Part shown: positions 14,183 through 25,687 of the stretch, one piece after another
Numbering within the stretch: the stretch's first letter is position 1
How the letters are laid out: each line of letters opens with the position of its first letter
Made by a program: the position numbers and the translations under genes
Source: Solicoccozyma terricola
Lineage: Eukaryota; Basidiomycota; Tremellomycetes; Filobasidiales; Piskurozymaceae
Direction: 5' to 3'
Assembly (NCBI GenBank): GCA_001600875.1
Contig: BCLD01000010.1
Location: 748,349-812,348, forward strand
Length of the DNA stretch: 64,000 nt
Notes under the pieces: model-generated
The model's input: only the letters and a program-made list of their open reading frames with translations
What the model was told of the DNA's origin: nothing
Databases searched by the model: none

Positions 14183-15669
14183 CTAAACCCCCTTCAATCC
14201 TCTCTCATCCCAACACCCCAAATGAAATCCAATCCACTTCCCACCACCACCACCACCACCACCACCACCAATCACCAAACCATCCTGCAACCGATCATTC
14301 GAATTCGAGTTGGGGTTGGGGTTGGGGTTGGGGTTGGGTAAGATTGGGTCAGGGAGAAAGGCACGACCAACAGGGATGATACCGTTTTTTAAAAGATGAT
14401 CACAGAAATAACATGGGAGGTCTTTGAGTGTTAGATAAGCTGGTAATCGATCCTGTGNGGGGGNGGGGGGGGGGGGAGCGTCGNGTAGCAAGAGTATATA
14501 TTCAGTCCTTTCGTTTCGTTTCGATCCGGGGTTTGTGAGGGGTTTCAAAAACATACAATCAATTCGGAAATAGATAATTGTAATCCAGTTAAATGGATTG
14601 ATAATTCTGTTAATGCTTTAAAACCTGATACAGAATGTTTTGAGATCTATTCCTCGAAAAAAACGTGTACGGCGGGGTGGGGATGGGGTGGGGGTGGGAT
14701 TCGAGTTAGAATGATGGCCGGTGCGATGCGATACGATGTGGTACGGTGTGGTACGGTTGGTAGTTGTAATCACTCACTTGTTCAGAACGAGCTACCATGT
14801 TGATTCTGTATATAACCACTTTTGATGACGACGACGACGACGACGACCCCACCCCCACCCCCACCTCCGCCTCCCCCACCCGACTCTTCCATTGTCTAGG
14901 TCCAAAATAAACAATCCCATGAGCTATATCCCCAAGAACAACAATCAAACTACCCCCTCCTCCTATTAATAAACCCCCATCATCTCCATCATCTCCATCA
15001 TCATCATCTCGATTTTCTTGAATTCCTCCCGATATTTCAATGTTGATTGATTTTGATGGTATTTCATTCGAGTTAATTCCATCAATCACATCTTTTAATT
15101 CCTTTCTTGATTTGATATCAACAATTTTTGAAGGAGGAACGAGTAATGGTTGTTGTTGTTGTTGTTGAGTTTTCCCATCTATAGGTGGTATAGGTGGTAT
15201 TGGTATCGATTCATTCCCAGTGGACGCATCGGGAACAGGTTGAGGACGAGGACGGGCACGGATACGTGGTCGTTTTGAAGGTAAGACTGTGGGTATAGGT
15301 GGGAAGTATGATCGTGTCGAGTTGGGAGTAGGAGGAGGGACTGGGAATACGTCTGTGTGGGGGGTGGGGGTGGGGGGGGGGGAAGGGGGGTTCCGTCAGA
15401 ACATGTAACCGACACCCTCCCTCACACACACACATCGTACCATCACCTGCATTTACTATTGCATTTTTAATCTGTTGCAATGACCTCGCTGCCATCTGTG
15501 CTTTACCCACCACATCCTCTGTGTCTTCTGCCGGGCGTGTGAGGAGATCGGGTAGATGTGGGAGACGGGGTAGGGAATGGAGGATGTGTGTGTATACTGT
15601 GGGAAGGTGTGGGTGTTGTGGATCTGTGTGTGGGTGTGGGATGGTTGTGTGTGTGGTGGTGTTGGACAT
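14183..15669 (-). CDS. MED27: Mediator complex subunit 27-like (MED27)
   Basis: Minus-strand gene starting at ATG 15667-15669 (MSNTTTHTTIPHPHTD). The N-terminal exon has a helix, GKAQMAARSLQQIKNAIVNA. An intron rich in C and CA follows, then a basic/proline segment (PSKRPRIRARPRPQP) and a Gln6 run. The core then reads SLIVVLGDIAHGIVYFGPRQ, VVIYRINMVARSEQ spliced to ISKHSVSGFKALTELS, and LSISELI spliced to DRLPAYLTLKDLPCYFCDHL. It ends KWIGFHLGCWDERGLKGV. A C-terminal PC..C pair followed by an FH..C motif fits the MED27 C-terminal domain, part of the Mediator tail that links activators to RNA polymerase II. Low-complexity insertions are unusual: PNPNPNPNSNSN encoded by TTGGGG-type repeats, a Gly10 run, and Asp/Ser runs. 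Unread bases (N) near 14458-14484 fall in an intron. Family assignment is by pattern and could be wrong. Confidence 0.55.
14310..14340 (+). repeat. TTGGGG hexanucleotide repeat within MED27-like coding sequence
   Basis: Five consecutive GTTGGG/GGTTGG units on the plus strand, read on the minus strand as alternating Pro-Asn codons. They resemble a telomere-type repeat but sit inside an open exon. They probably reflect microsatellite expansion. Confidence 0.8.
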
Positions 15670-15883
15670 GACCCTGTGCTCTGAATGGATGGTATATGGG
15701 TGATGGGAGGAGGGGATGTGTGTGTGCTCCCCCCCCCGTTTCCCAATTTAAAACACGGAATTCCCGTTTCCCCAGAGGAGGGGAGGGGAGGGACAGTGAC
15801 GACGAGGACGAGGAGGGGGGGGGATAGACAGCATAGACAGCATAGACCACACACTCACACTCACACTCACACTCCCACTCGAC

Positions 15884-17634
15884 ATGGTAGCCACGTCTCT
15901 ACGCACACTCGTTCGCTGGTCGACGGCGACGAAGCGAGGTGAGGAAGGAGGAAGGATCGGGAGGGAATGCAAAGGTTGGGAGGAGGGAGGGAGGTGACTG
16001 ATGATCCTATTCCCCCCCCCCCCCCCCCCAGTTCGTATGACCACCCCCACCAACACCCCCAGATACGCATCAACTTTATTCCGAATGCCAGCAATGTCAC
16101 CAACAATGACAGAAGGTGGAATAGCAGCTTGGAAATTAAAACAAGGAGAATCATTTCAAGCAGGTGATGTTTTATTGGAAATTGAAACGGATAAAGCAAC
16201 GATAGATGTTGAAGCTCAAGATGATGGGATTGTTGGGAGGATTTTGGTAAGTGTGTGGGGGTGGATGTGGGTGTGGGTGTGGTGGATTTGGGATTGGGGG
16301 ATGGGGATGGGAATGATAGGGAGGGTGAACGATCGATGATTAACGAACAACGTCTAATGATCACCTCCCTCTCTCCCACTCCCACTCCCAACCCCCCCAA
16401 CCCCCCCACCCCCACAGGCCCAAGACGGAGCTTCAAAAATCCCAGTCGGTCAAATCATCGCAATCTTAGCTGAAGAAGGAGACGACATTTCAAAAATATC
16501 AATCCCAACTTCCCTAGCTCCTGAAGATACCACGTCCGCGTCGTCCGCGTCGTCGTCGTCGTCGTCTACAGGTGAAGAAACAGCGTCACCGTCGGAGATC
16601 AAACAAGTCGATTTGAAAAGTGGTTTACAACCGGTTGATGGTGGGAGTGGGAGTGGGAGTGGGAGTGGGAATGGGAGTGGGAGTGAGAATCGTGGACATG
16701 AGGTTAAACTTTCAGATGGGAAGGGAATGTTCCCTAGTGTTATGAGACTGTGAGTTGGTCAGTCTTTCGATCGGGGGGTTTAATCCCATCCATCCCCTGT
16801 CCCTCGGGGGGTCCGCTGCTTTCCAAGATGTGAAGAGGAATATCGGTTGCTGATGGGATGACATTTCGTTTCGTTTCGGGACCAACAACCACAGTCTCAT
16901 CGAATCAAACCTATCTCAATCCCAAATCGATAAAATTAAAGCCTCAGGTCGTCATGGAATGTTAACAAAGGGTGATGTTTTATTCGCTTTGGGTAAAATT
17001 CAAGATGCAAGAGGATCAGCGATAAAGTTGAAAGATACAAAGTATGGTGTTGATGGTGCAAAGTCGATTGAGGTGAGCCGGCGGGGGGTTGGAATCGTTG
17101 CTTTTTTTTTTTTTTTCCTTCCTCGGCGCTGGTCTCGAAAAAGGTTGCTGAAAATTCCATCTTCTCGGGCGACGATTTCCATCTTTTTCAGTCAACATCA
17201 ACAACTCCACAACCTGCATCTAAAGCACCGGAATTGATCCTCGATGGACCTGCTTTCAGACGATTGATATTGGGTGGATTGGAAAAGGCGACAAAACAAG
17301 TGCAGTCTTTATCTAGTGGTACGCGAGAAGTTTCTCCCCCCCCCCCCCCTCCTCCTCCCGTTTGCGTGGTCAATCGCCCAACTGACGACTGATTCGAACG
17401 GCGCGCGCGTTTTTGTTTCGGGACATTTCCCCGGGTCATTCAGCTACCAACGCCCCAATCTCAGCAACAACTCCTATTTCATTCTCACAAAACGACTTTG
17501 ACGACGTTCTTTCTCCATACGCTTCACTGTTCGAGAAAGAAAGAAAATGGGAGATTGTGTTGCCAACTGTGGAAATGTTGCACAAGGAAAAGAACAAGCA
17601 GGTCAAGAAGGATGAATGGGACGGCTTGTTCTAA
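15884..17634 (+). CDS. PDX1: pyruvate dehydrogenase complex protein X (E3-binding protein)
   Basis: Starts at ATG 15884 with a mitochondrial presequence ([18 protein letters not shown]) and ends at TAA 17632-17634. A lipoyl domain follows: [20 protein letters not shown] then [16 protein letters not shown], with the predicted lipoylated Lys at 16193-16195. A Ser/Gly-rich linker contains a GSGSGSG run (16640-16684). Next is a peripheral subunit-binding domain (PSVMRL spliced to [20 protein letters not shown], then [15 protein letters not shown]). The C-terminal part is short, and there is no chloramphenicol-acetyltransferase-like catalytic domain. That separates PDX1 from the E2 enzyme. Its family role is to tether dihydrolipoamide dehydrogenase (E3) to the E2 core in the matrix. 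Two introns carry C homopolymers (16013-16030 and 17337-17350). The promoter is shared with the divergent MED27-like gene, whose start is 215 bp away. Confidence 0.92.
16013..16030. repeat. poly-C tract at a PDX1 3' splice site
   Basis: A run of C ends in CCAG immediately before the exon starting TTCGTATGACC. It makes up the polypyrimidine part of the acceptor of the first PDX1 intron. Confidence 0.8.
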
Positions 17635-17754
17635 GGTTTTTTTTTTTAACGAGGTCAACCCATTTGTACGACCCGAGGCTTTTGATTCGCGGGGTGAATG
17701 TTACGCATAGAGATACAAACGTCGTCGTTTTGAATAAAGAGTAGGCGAGATGAT

Positions 17755-19640
17755 TTACAAACGCCGTCGTGGGGCAACCTCCTTCATCAATTTCTCCCTT
17801 ACTCGTGTCATCTCACGTAAATCCTCACGATCCACACCGGTCCTCGCACCGCTCGGCAAAGACACCAACCTTCCAATCAACTCCACAACATCATGTCGCA
17901 GCTTGTTCTCCCAGAATATGTCGTCGTCGCTCTTCTCAGTTTGACCAGAGGTAGCATCTTGATACGCCTTCCAGGCCTTTCGCATCGATGATATCCTACC
18001 AGAGTTGATCGAAGTTCGCACCAACATGCCCAACACTTGAGCAGACGGTCGAAGACCTCGTTTCTCAGCAGCCGCGATCACCTCCTCTGCTGCATCAGCA
18101 TCACCCCTTCCAACAACCCCACGGAGGACCTGGACATAGCTCTCCAAAGTCCATCGCTTATCAGCGGCAAGCACCTCGAGACACCGCTTAATATCACCCT
18201 CGACAGCAAACGCAGAGAGGATAGCATTCAACGCTTCGATTCGAAGTGTGGATGCCAGTTCCTTGTTTTCCAGAATTTGCTCCGCGATATGAGCCGCAAC
18301 ATTGGATCTACCAGCCGCCAAGCAGAGTTTCAATCCCGTTTCCGCGGCTCGTTCGTCCAGCTTGAGTGTGGGAAGATCACGTACGCCGGTGAGTGATGAT
18401 TGTCCCGGTAACGAAAGTCCATAGAGAGAACGAAGTAGATCGATGCCTTTCTGTTGTATCGCCTTGTCACCTAGTATAAAACATCGCATAGCAGCTATTG
18501 CAACTGCCGAGTCAATCTGGTCCTTGTCCTCCCTGATCATCCGATCCCAAATCATCCCTGCTTCGGCGCCCGCCGTTTCTCTATCGCCCAATAACCCGCC
18601 AAACATGACAGAATACGTCCAGGCATCCGGTTTGACTCCATTACCCATAATCTCGAAAACCCTCTTCATCTCCTCGACCTTGCCGAAATGTGCAAGACAG
18701 GAAAGATACGCGTTCGTGATCGATGGGTTGGCCGTCTGGGTCTCCGAGGGGTGGTTGGCACCGGTCACTTGCTCGACGCCATCTTCGGAACCGGAAAGAG
18801 TTGATAGATAACGTTGAGATTGATCGAACAAGATGGTAGCACGTCCCACCGTACGTTCACTCGTCTCGCGGGATCGAGAATAATGGGAAAGCATGATGGT
18901 GTATGTCCGGGAGGAAGGGGTAATGCCGGTTTTCTTCATCTGTCAAGGTTTCGAAGCAAGGGAACAGGGTCAGCTTTCCCAACGCTCCTTTTTCTCCACC
19001 CATTTCCCCCGCCCGCCCGCACACGCACATCGTTGTAAGTCTTCCACATCCTCGCGTACATCCTCCCTTTCCCATACGCCTGGAGAAGCAAGTTCCAAGC
19101 GACGACGTTGACACTCGACTTTGGCGCACTTTTGATCACGCTCTCTGCCGCCTCAATGTCCACCGCCGAGAGATTAGGCCGAGATAGATATTTCTTCAGC
19201 TTTGTGGCGGTCAGGTAAGGATCAGAGCCAGCAGTGAATGGAGGTTGGGTCGGCTTGACAAGAGGAGGATCGACGGTTGCGGTTCGTCCGTCTGAAGATT
19301 TGATCCATGATTGACGTGGTCCTCGTGCCGGCCGATTCGAGAAGTTGGTAGAAGGGGTGGATGGTCGCCACGGCTGCTTGGGCTGCACGACGGTCCGCTG
19401 AGACTGATTGCTCCTCCTTTGTACATCTCTGCCATCGCTACGATTATCGGTCCTGGCAAACGACCTAGATTGCAATGCAGACGACGGCAACCCTGCATGG
19501 AAAGACCTCGTCCTGCATCTGCTAAATCGAAGCCAGCTTGCGTGATGCGATTGCGGCAAGACCGGTCGGAGCTGACATGATGTATGTCTGCCTGGGAAGG
19601 TCCCCAGCCATCCTACTACCCTTCTTGACGTCGACTCCAT
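17755..19640 (-). CDS. mitochondrial pentatricopeptide-repeat-like protein
   Basis: Minus-strand gene from ATG 19638-19640 to TAA 17755-17757, with one clear intron: TYND spliced to MKKTGITPSSRTYTIML (about 18930-19035). The first residues (MESTSRRVVGWLGTFPGR) and the following Arg/Ser-rich, acid-poor 100 residues look like a mitochondrial presequence. The body consists of helical-hairpin repeats of PPR type, for example NVVAWNLLLQAYGKGRMYAR, SRTYTIMLSHYSRSRE, NAYLSCLAHFGKVEEMKRVF followed by KPDAWTYSVM, and TLESYVQVLRGVVGRGDADA. PPR proteins bind organellar RNA in maturation, stability or translation; the target is unknown here. An alternative upstream start in the same frame would lie in a microsatellite-rich leader and is less likely. 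The ortholog is not recognised. Confidence 0.8.
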
Positions 19641-19719
19641 GGATGATGATGTTGCTGACCTTGGACGATGGATGTTGCATGAAATCACAGTCAGTTCCAA
19701 AAAAATATTCCTGGACCAC

Positions 19720-19752
19720 GTGGCGGTGGCGGTGGCGGTGGCGGTGGCGAAT
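19720..19752. repeat. GGTGGC hexanucleotide repeat
   Basis: About five GGTGGC units upstream of the PPR-like gene start at 19640, presumably in its promoter or 5' UTR. They overlap no supported coding sequence. Confidence 0.75.
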
Positions 19753-19904
19753 AATTTTTCAATTTCATCGACATATATGATGGATGGTATGGTTATGGTA
19801 AGGTATGGTATACCCTCGGTAAAGGGTAAGGCAAAGGGGTTACAGCTCCAGATTCGCCAACGCGGGAACCCCGGTTCATACACTCCGATGCTCCCACCCA
19901 CTGT

Positions 19905-22900
19905 CTATAACGCCGCCTGTCCTGCAGTCTCCAATGGAAGACCAAGAGCGAGAAGACCCGCAGCCAAGAATATTCCAGCGCTAGTCAGAGCAATTGCCAA
20001 AAGCCGTCAACGGAGAACGTCCCTTTCACACGGAACAACGTTCACTTACGAGACATAGACAGGGGCAAAGACAGTGCTAGATCCGTACAGCTTGATGATT
20101 GGTGAGATCATTCCAAACTGTGACAAGGTGTTGTTTCTCTCAGTTGAGCACCGCCTTGAAAGTAGCGACGATCTATAGAACGTACCAGTCGGTTTGCTGC
20201 AGAGCACAAAGCGTCTCCAGTTCCTCTGTCCGCGCTTGAGAACACCTCAGGAGTATCTGAATGAGGCGGGGAGTTTTAGTGTCGCTGCACAAACCTAACC
20301 CAACCCAACTGCCAGCAACGCGGCTCACATCCATCTGAGGGTGTTTTCGCGACGAGTCAGCGACTTGGTATACGCGACAAGACTCGAGTTCACTCACACA
20401 ACACGGCGTACATCGCATTTTGCTATAGGATGCGGTGACCAAGTTAGGCTATGCACCACACGTGAGCAGTGAACAATACCCACAACAAAGGCTACCAAGC
20501 AATTCCACACAAGAATGGTGTTGCTAACAGTTGAAAGTCTTAGCAGCGTACACAGATGCTCAGTGCTTTCGTGTACTCTTCTCACTTGGTTTTAGCGGTC
20601 GTGAAAGCAAATAAAAAGACGGACGTAGTAATGGTGAAGAGAGCTTGGATCAGGACAGACACGAAGCCGTCAGCAAAAAGTATGCAATACCCACCGCAGC
20701 TTACTCACCCAGAGCTCCTCTTCGGCCAGAGATGAAACCCCACTTGCCAGCAACTCGCCATTCAATCAAAATGGCACCAAGAATAGAGCCGGGAACACCA
20801 CAAGCTGGAGAAATGGCAGGGATCAGGAATAGTCTCTGGCTTTTTGCCCAAGAAGACCGAACTCACCGGCTTGGATTGCGCTGGAAAATTGAGTAGAGAC
20901 ATTGGATCAGGTCCTCGAGTAAGTATAAAGAAACCCCGATTCTGAAATGTTCCAACCATGAAACCCACTAGTCGCTATAAGCCGTATCAATCGACTGACC
21001 ACCGATCTATGAGACGAATGTGTCAATGATCGAGCTTCAGCTGATAAAGGCGAGAGAGAGGGAAAACTTACGCCAGAGGTTAACTGGGTCAAGAGCAAAG
21101 GCAAGAACGCGTTGTAGAGTGGGTAGGCAAGTCCGATGAGAGCCCACAGCTGGATCCCGCGAGTACTATCAGTCAAGGTTGCGATTCCAAGCAAGCTCAA
21201 ATAAACTATTCTCACAGTGATGATGATTGAAGTGTTGATAGCCATTCGGCTGCCAATAAACAATGCCTTGATATGGCTGAAATCGACATCGGCAAAGCTC
21301 CGTCTCATGGCATCGCGGAAGGTTACAGTAGCTGATTGCTTGGGGTCGACATCCAGAGCGAGACAAGCATCACGAAGCATTTCAACGGTAAGGAAACATT
21401 CGGTCTTGTTGCGCTGGGCGACCTTTTGGAGAACGGCGATCGCTTCCTCATCTCGGCCTGCGTACGGTCGGATATGTTAGCGAGCGAGGAAAGGGAGAGA
21501 TCACCGGAAATTGACCAACCCTGTGAAACGAGCCATTTCTGCGGGGAAAGATGTATAAGGCGAAGGACAACATTGCAAGAAAACGACGGGCTGGCACTCA
21601 CAGGAGATTCGGTCAGAGGGAATACGACTAATCGAATAGCACAGCACAAAAGGGTCACTCCTCCCATTGTAAACATGGAGTACCTGATAACCGTCGACTT
21701 TGTTCAGTGTTGGCTCGATGGCAGGCACAGGAAAAAGGATCTTTGTTTTCACCTCCAGCCCCAGTTCTCGCCGAGAGTGCCGGGCGCGCAGTATGCGTTA
21801 CCAGTGATAGGATCGACGACGGCTATAAGAATGGGCATAGTCAAACTCTACTCAGAGCGAAATCTTCTTCCTTTGAGCACTTACTAGGACACGAGTAATA
21901 CTTGACGAATGGCCACACGATTAGACTACCGAGGACTTGTCTGTACCCAAGGTCGGGAATACCATGTGTCAGTGCCGGAACAAGAGCAGCGCGATAGTAG
22001 GATGACAGGACGCACCCGAAACTCCAGAATGCGGAGAGGAGGGTAAGCTGTTGAGAAGAACTTTCAGTACGGCACTGGGTCAGTAAGTTGGTTTATAAAT
22101 CAGATCTCACCAGCCACTGTCAAAGGTCGATATCAATACAAGGTCTTCAGGGGAGGGTAACAAATGCTCACCTGCCTGTTTCTTGGCATAAACTCAATGA
22201 AGAGGGCTCCATCCACCGGCACTGGGTGATGATACATTATCAGGTTCAGCTCATGGCGATGCCTAACTTGCGCTGTCACAAGCTACACTTACAATTCCCA
22301 CCGACAGCGAACCCAAGCAAAGCGATGACTGCACACCACGCATTGAAGCTCTGAACGCCACCTGCGGCGACACCAAGAGCACCCGATAACAATAGAGTTA
22401 GATTCCATGAGAATTTTCTGCCAAGGATGTCCGCTGAGATGCCCCAGAAGAGAGCTCCGCAGAAGAGTCCGACGTAGAGGTAGAGAGTGGAGAGAGCGAC
22501 GTCTGTGAGGATAGCGAATGGGTGGATGAGCATGACAACCATGAGTTTCGGACTCGGGAGATGACTTACGGTTGATTTGGAATTCAGCTATGCATCAGAG
22601 CAACAAATGAGTCTTCGTCTCGTTGCCTTCCTTGGCAATGCCATTCTGCCAGGACGCTCACATTGAACAGAAGCCAAAACCAAAGCGACACCCTGGAGGT
22701 AAAGATTGTCTACTGCCCAGCTGTGAGAATCCGCTATGGTATCGTCAGTAAAAGGTGCTCGGACGGACTATGACTGCAAACGGAACACTGACCCCATTCC
22801 GGAGACCCAGAACAGACCCCATTCTAAGGGAGAACCCGACGCGCAAAGATCAGCTGGAGTTCTCCATCGGGTTGGCACCAACAGTAGACTCACGGAATCT

Positions 22901-23062
22901 ACCCATGCCCATGCGTGCAATCTCCTTGTTGATGACACCCACCTTGATCAAGAAGGCACCATCGACTCCCAGGCCAATTGTGTTGTTGAGACCATGGCTG
23001 TCGAGTGAATCAGTACGATTGTCGTCTTCCAGGCTCAGCTCCTTCTTCTCGTTGTCTCGCAT
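19905..23062 (-). CDS. MFS transporter, sugar-porter/SV2-like type
   Basis: Minus-strand gene from ATG 23060-23062 (MRDNEKKELSLEDDNRTDSL) to TAG 19905-19907 (end GLPLETAGQAAL), split into many short exons. Recognisable pieces in order: GKLIARMG-like segment VINKEIARMGMGRF, AVDNLYLQGVALVLASVQ, LSTLYLYVGLFCGALFWGIS with the loop ADILGRKFSWNLTLLLSGAL (the MFS G-x3-D-x2-G-R-K/R motif), FGCVLSSYYRAALVPALTHG, MFTMGGVTLLCCAIRLVVFP followed by LTESP (the sugar-porter PESP-like turn), a cytoplasmic loop, QLWALIGLAYPLYNAFLPLL, a GVPGSILGAILIEWR-type segment near 20760-20800, and a final membrane helix. It should be an integral plasma- or organelle-membrane permease. Substrate cannot be deduced. Codons and splice sites look normal. 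Confidence 0.8.
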
Positions 23063-23448
23063 TGTGCAAGGCTGTGGCAGTGTGATGTTGGAAGTGTGGA
23101 TGACAAGGTCGACCGACCAAGAGCACCTTCCTCACACCTTGCTCCATCTTTTGCCGGGCTGCAGGACTTTTTGACAGGGTTTGGTGCTTTTCGCATTGAA
23201 TCGGGGCCCATCCCCCTAATTGTAAACATGACGCACGTTCCATGACGGCCGCAACAGACGAAAGCCGGTCTATGGGCGGAACCCCCCCCCCCCCTGTTCA
23301 ACCGAGCAGGGGAGGGGCCACAGACAGCGGGACCGTCTGGTCAATTGAAGCATCAATCGAAGGGATCAAACAAAGCTGGTCGACCACTTGACCACCCCGC
23401 ATCCATAACAGTTGGATTCCCAGCCCCCTGCACAGGACCAGGGCAAGC
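23063..23448. other. spacer between MFS gene and secreted-paralog 1 module
   Basis: Divergent intergenic DNA. It contains a poly-C run at about 23283-23295. From about 23240 it shows patchy similarity to the upstream region of paralog 2, for example GGTCTATGGGCGGA against GGTCTATGAGCGGA near 31300. No coding sequence was seen. Confidence 0.5.
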
Positions 23449-23590
23449 TGAAACGGAGCAGGATTGATCATGTTAGACCAAGAGGACCATGAAAGGATAC
23501 TGCAAGTGTGAGCTCCTATGGAGCCTATCCTTCACACAGGTTGTTAAATGTTCAAGCCCCTAGGCTTCCCTTGAGATATGTGTTTTAAGG
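23449..23590 (+). promoter_or_regulatory. conserved upstream module of secreted paralog 1
   Basis: Aligns by eye with the upstream regions of the other three family members. Shared blocks are CTGAAACGGAGCAGG, TTGATCATG, AAAGGATACTGCAAGTGTGA and GTTCAAGCCCCT, in the same order and with similar spacing. Such retention in non-coding DNA suggests either recent duplication or conserved regulation. Confidence 0.6.
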
Positions 23591-23650
23591 ATGACACCCT
23601 TTCAAAGGATTGATTGCTCACAACCCATAGCACCTGTCTGACTATATGTC

Positions 23651-23657
23651 TATATAA
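23651..23657 (+). promoter_or_regulatory. TATA box of secreted paralog 1
   Basis: TATATAAGAAGCAGCTA lies about 200 bp before the ATG. The same element with GCAGCTA downstream occurs before the other three family members, supporting it as the core promoter. Confidence 0.6.
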
Positions 23658-23729
23658 GAAGCAGCTAACTCTCCCATCCAAGCTAGTATATCATCAGTAC
23701 AAAGCATCTTACACACAAAGAGGCTTCAA

Positions 23730-23856
23730 GTACTCTCTCAGGTCCAAGTACTCTCAGCTCTAAGTGCTCTCAGCTCTAAGTACTCTCAGCTCCAAGGAAG
23801 TACTCTCAGCTTCAAGTCCACTCAGCTCCATACACTCCCAGCTCCAAATACTTTCA
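23730..23856 (+). repeat. CTCTCAGCTC-type minisatellite in 5' leader of paralog 1
   Basis: Seven to eight imperfect copies of a unit of about 17 nt (AAGTACTCTCAGCTC and variants) between the TATA box and the ATG. The other family members have only one AATACTCTCAAC immediately before their ATG, so this leader has expanded in paralog 1. Confidence 0.8.
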
Positions 23857-23858
23857 AC

Positions 23859-24833
23859 ATGCTTGCCTTAACCATTTGCATGGTTGTCTTCTGTGGGATT
23901 GAGTTGGGTAGGTATTTTTTTTTCCTTCCTGCCATTCTTGAGAACTAAACATTGCTATCACCAGTTTCTGGTACTGCTGTCTTGCGTGCACGCTCACCTG
24001 ACATCCCCAATTTCCAAGCCAAGTGGGAAGAATCCCTTCATATGTGCAAGGATAACCCAGGCATGCTGAGTAAAAGCCTCAAGGTTGACTTGGCAGATCT
24101 TGAATACAAACACTTGAACGTGGACGAATTTTCCCAGTTTGACACGGTTGCAGCACAAGCTGTGGTTGCTGTGACACGGATCACCAACTTGCCGGTCTAC
24201 TATGCATTTGGGAAAGGGAATGCTGGCACAACCTGTGACAATATGGTTGAATTGTTGTTTCCAGCACTGTCTGAAAAGGTGTCTGTGGATAACCTGAATG
24301 GAAACATTCTCCGCGGAAATCTTACAGGGACAGCTCAATGGCCAGCATACATCATTGGGGGACTTGGTCAATGGGTTGAAACTTCTACTGAATTGAATGA
24401 AACAATGAAATCATTGAACATTACCATAGCTCAATCAAGATATGGGGGTGAAAAAGTTGCGTGGAAGAAATTTCTTAGTCCTCAATATGGGGCGAGCATT
24501 GCTAGTACTGCTATCCATGTCCTCACTGGTCAGGCTGCACACTTTGCATATGATCGGGAAGCAATGAAAACTGTCTTGGCCAAGACAGGAATCATACCAA
24601 TCATAGCAGTCTTCAAAGAGGATTCACCTTATTATGGAAAGTCGTGGTCACTTCCTCTTGCATTAATTTCCGGGCCCGAGGCAGAAACATACAACCTGAC
24701 CTCTCCGCTCCGGTGGCCTCAGAGCTCTATGATTGTCCATATTAGTGCCATTTTTGAGCAATGTTTTGCCCTTGTATCCTTGGACCCAAAGCTTGGAGCA
24801 AGTTGGCAGGATCTGACCCTACCACCAACCTAG
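23859..24833 (+). CDS. secreted protein of an unrecognised family, paralog 1
   Basis: Two exons. Exon 1 (23859-23907) encodes a hydrophobic signal peptide, MLALTICMVVFCGIELG. The intron (GTAGG...CCAG, 23908-23964) ends at exon 2 (23965-24833), with TAG at 24831-24833. The mature protein is about 290 residues. Family landmarks are DIPNFQAKWEESLHMC, AVVAVTRITNLPVYYAFGKG followed by NAGTTCDNMVELLFP, AQWPAYIIGGLGQW, AIHVLTGQAAHFAYD followed by REAMKTVLAKTGIIPIIAVF, and CFALVSLDPKLGASWQDL. Three cysteines are at positions shared with the paralogs. Several N-x-S/T sequons are present, but the NGS/T in the AFGNGS motif of the others is lost here (GKGNAG). No known domain is recognised. An extracellular or cell-wall role is inferred only from the signal peptide. 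Confidence 0.8.
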
Positions 24834-25687
24834 GATACAAGATTTATCCTGCATGTCCAGGTGGTTAAAGTGGATGATGGGAATTGCACAGAAAGGAAGT
24901 CGGTAGTAGTGTTGTGATGTAGGTTCAGATGAGAACTCCTATTTCCTTAGCCACTATGACAGAAGATGATGATGATGGATTTGCAGTAGATGGGCTTGAG
25001 TTCCAATGTTTTCCCTAGTCAACACTGACAACTGGGGAAGCCTGGACCCTACTTCTGTTTTGGTGGTTAGGCTGGCTAACAGCGATGACATCACTACACG
25101 CTGTGAGAGCCAGTGTTTTGCAAGTTGCTCTCTGTCTTGCATCTGAATTCAACAAAAATAATTCAGTTTCGACTCCAGCCAAATTAGTGATTGAGAGAAT
25201 CTTGCCAGGCATTCCAATATCCGGATGCTGTATAATCATGTATCGTCAGTCATACTCAGTATACAACTCACCTTTGCAGATGTGTTGATAATCGGGAGAA
25301 GCCCATTCTGCTTGGAAGTTGCCGTGGTGAAATGGAAATTGTCACCGGCAGAAAACCATCGGTGGTATGGGCATGCCAGACGTTCCCCTTGATGCTCGAT
25401 CGTGTATATCGCTTGAAAAGCTCCCCCCGGTGTATTTTCCGAACACGGGATGCGATCAGGAATGTAATTTTCTCGAAATAGTCGTTAAGGTACTGGATTA
25501 GCATCCAGGTGACCATGACCGCGTCCAGTGCCTGGGGCGTAGGGCCTGGTCAGGTGGGATGTAATGGTTATGCCAAAGGTTGTATCCGTTGGATTCCCAA
25601 GCGTGGATATATGGACCGCCGGAGAAGTCCTACCTGTCCTCCTTTCATAGAATACCCCAAGAGCAAAGAACTCAATCGGGGTCCAAC
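24834..25687. other. 3' flank of paralog 1 and spacer
   Basis: From 24834 to about 25100 the DNA resembles the 3' flanks of the other family members. GTGGTTAAAGTGGATGATGG (24862 on) matches a relic at 60348, and ACTGACAACTGG (25025) matches 60518. The remainder up to the ABM-like gene start shows short overlapping open frames only and no gene I can support. Confidence 0.55.

Noticed and set aside
14310..14340. Internal telomeric repeat marking a chromosome fusion
   Set aside because: Only about five units, in frame inside an exon with unbroken gene structure on both sides. Simple microsatellite growth is enough to explain it.
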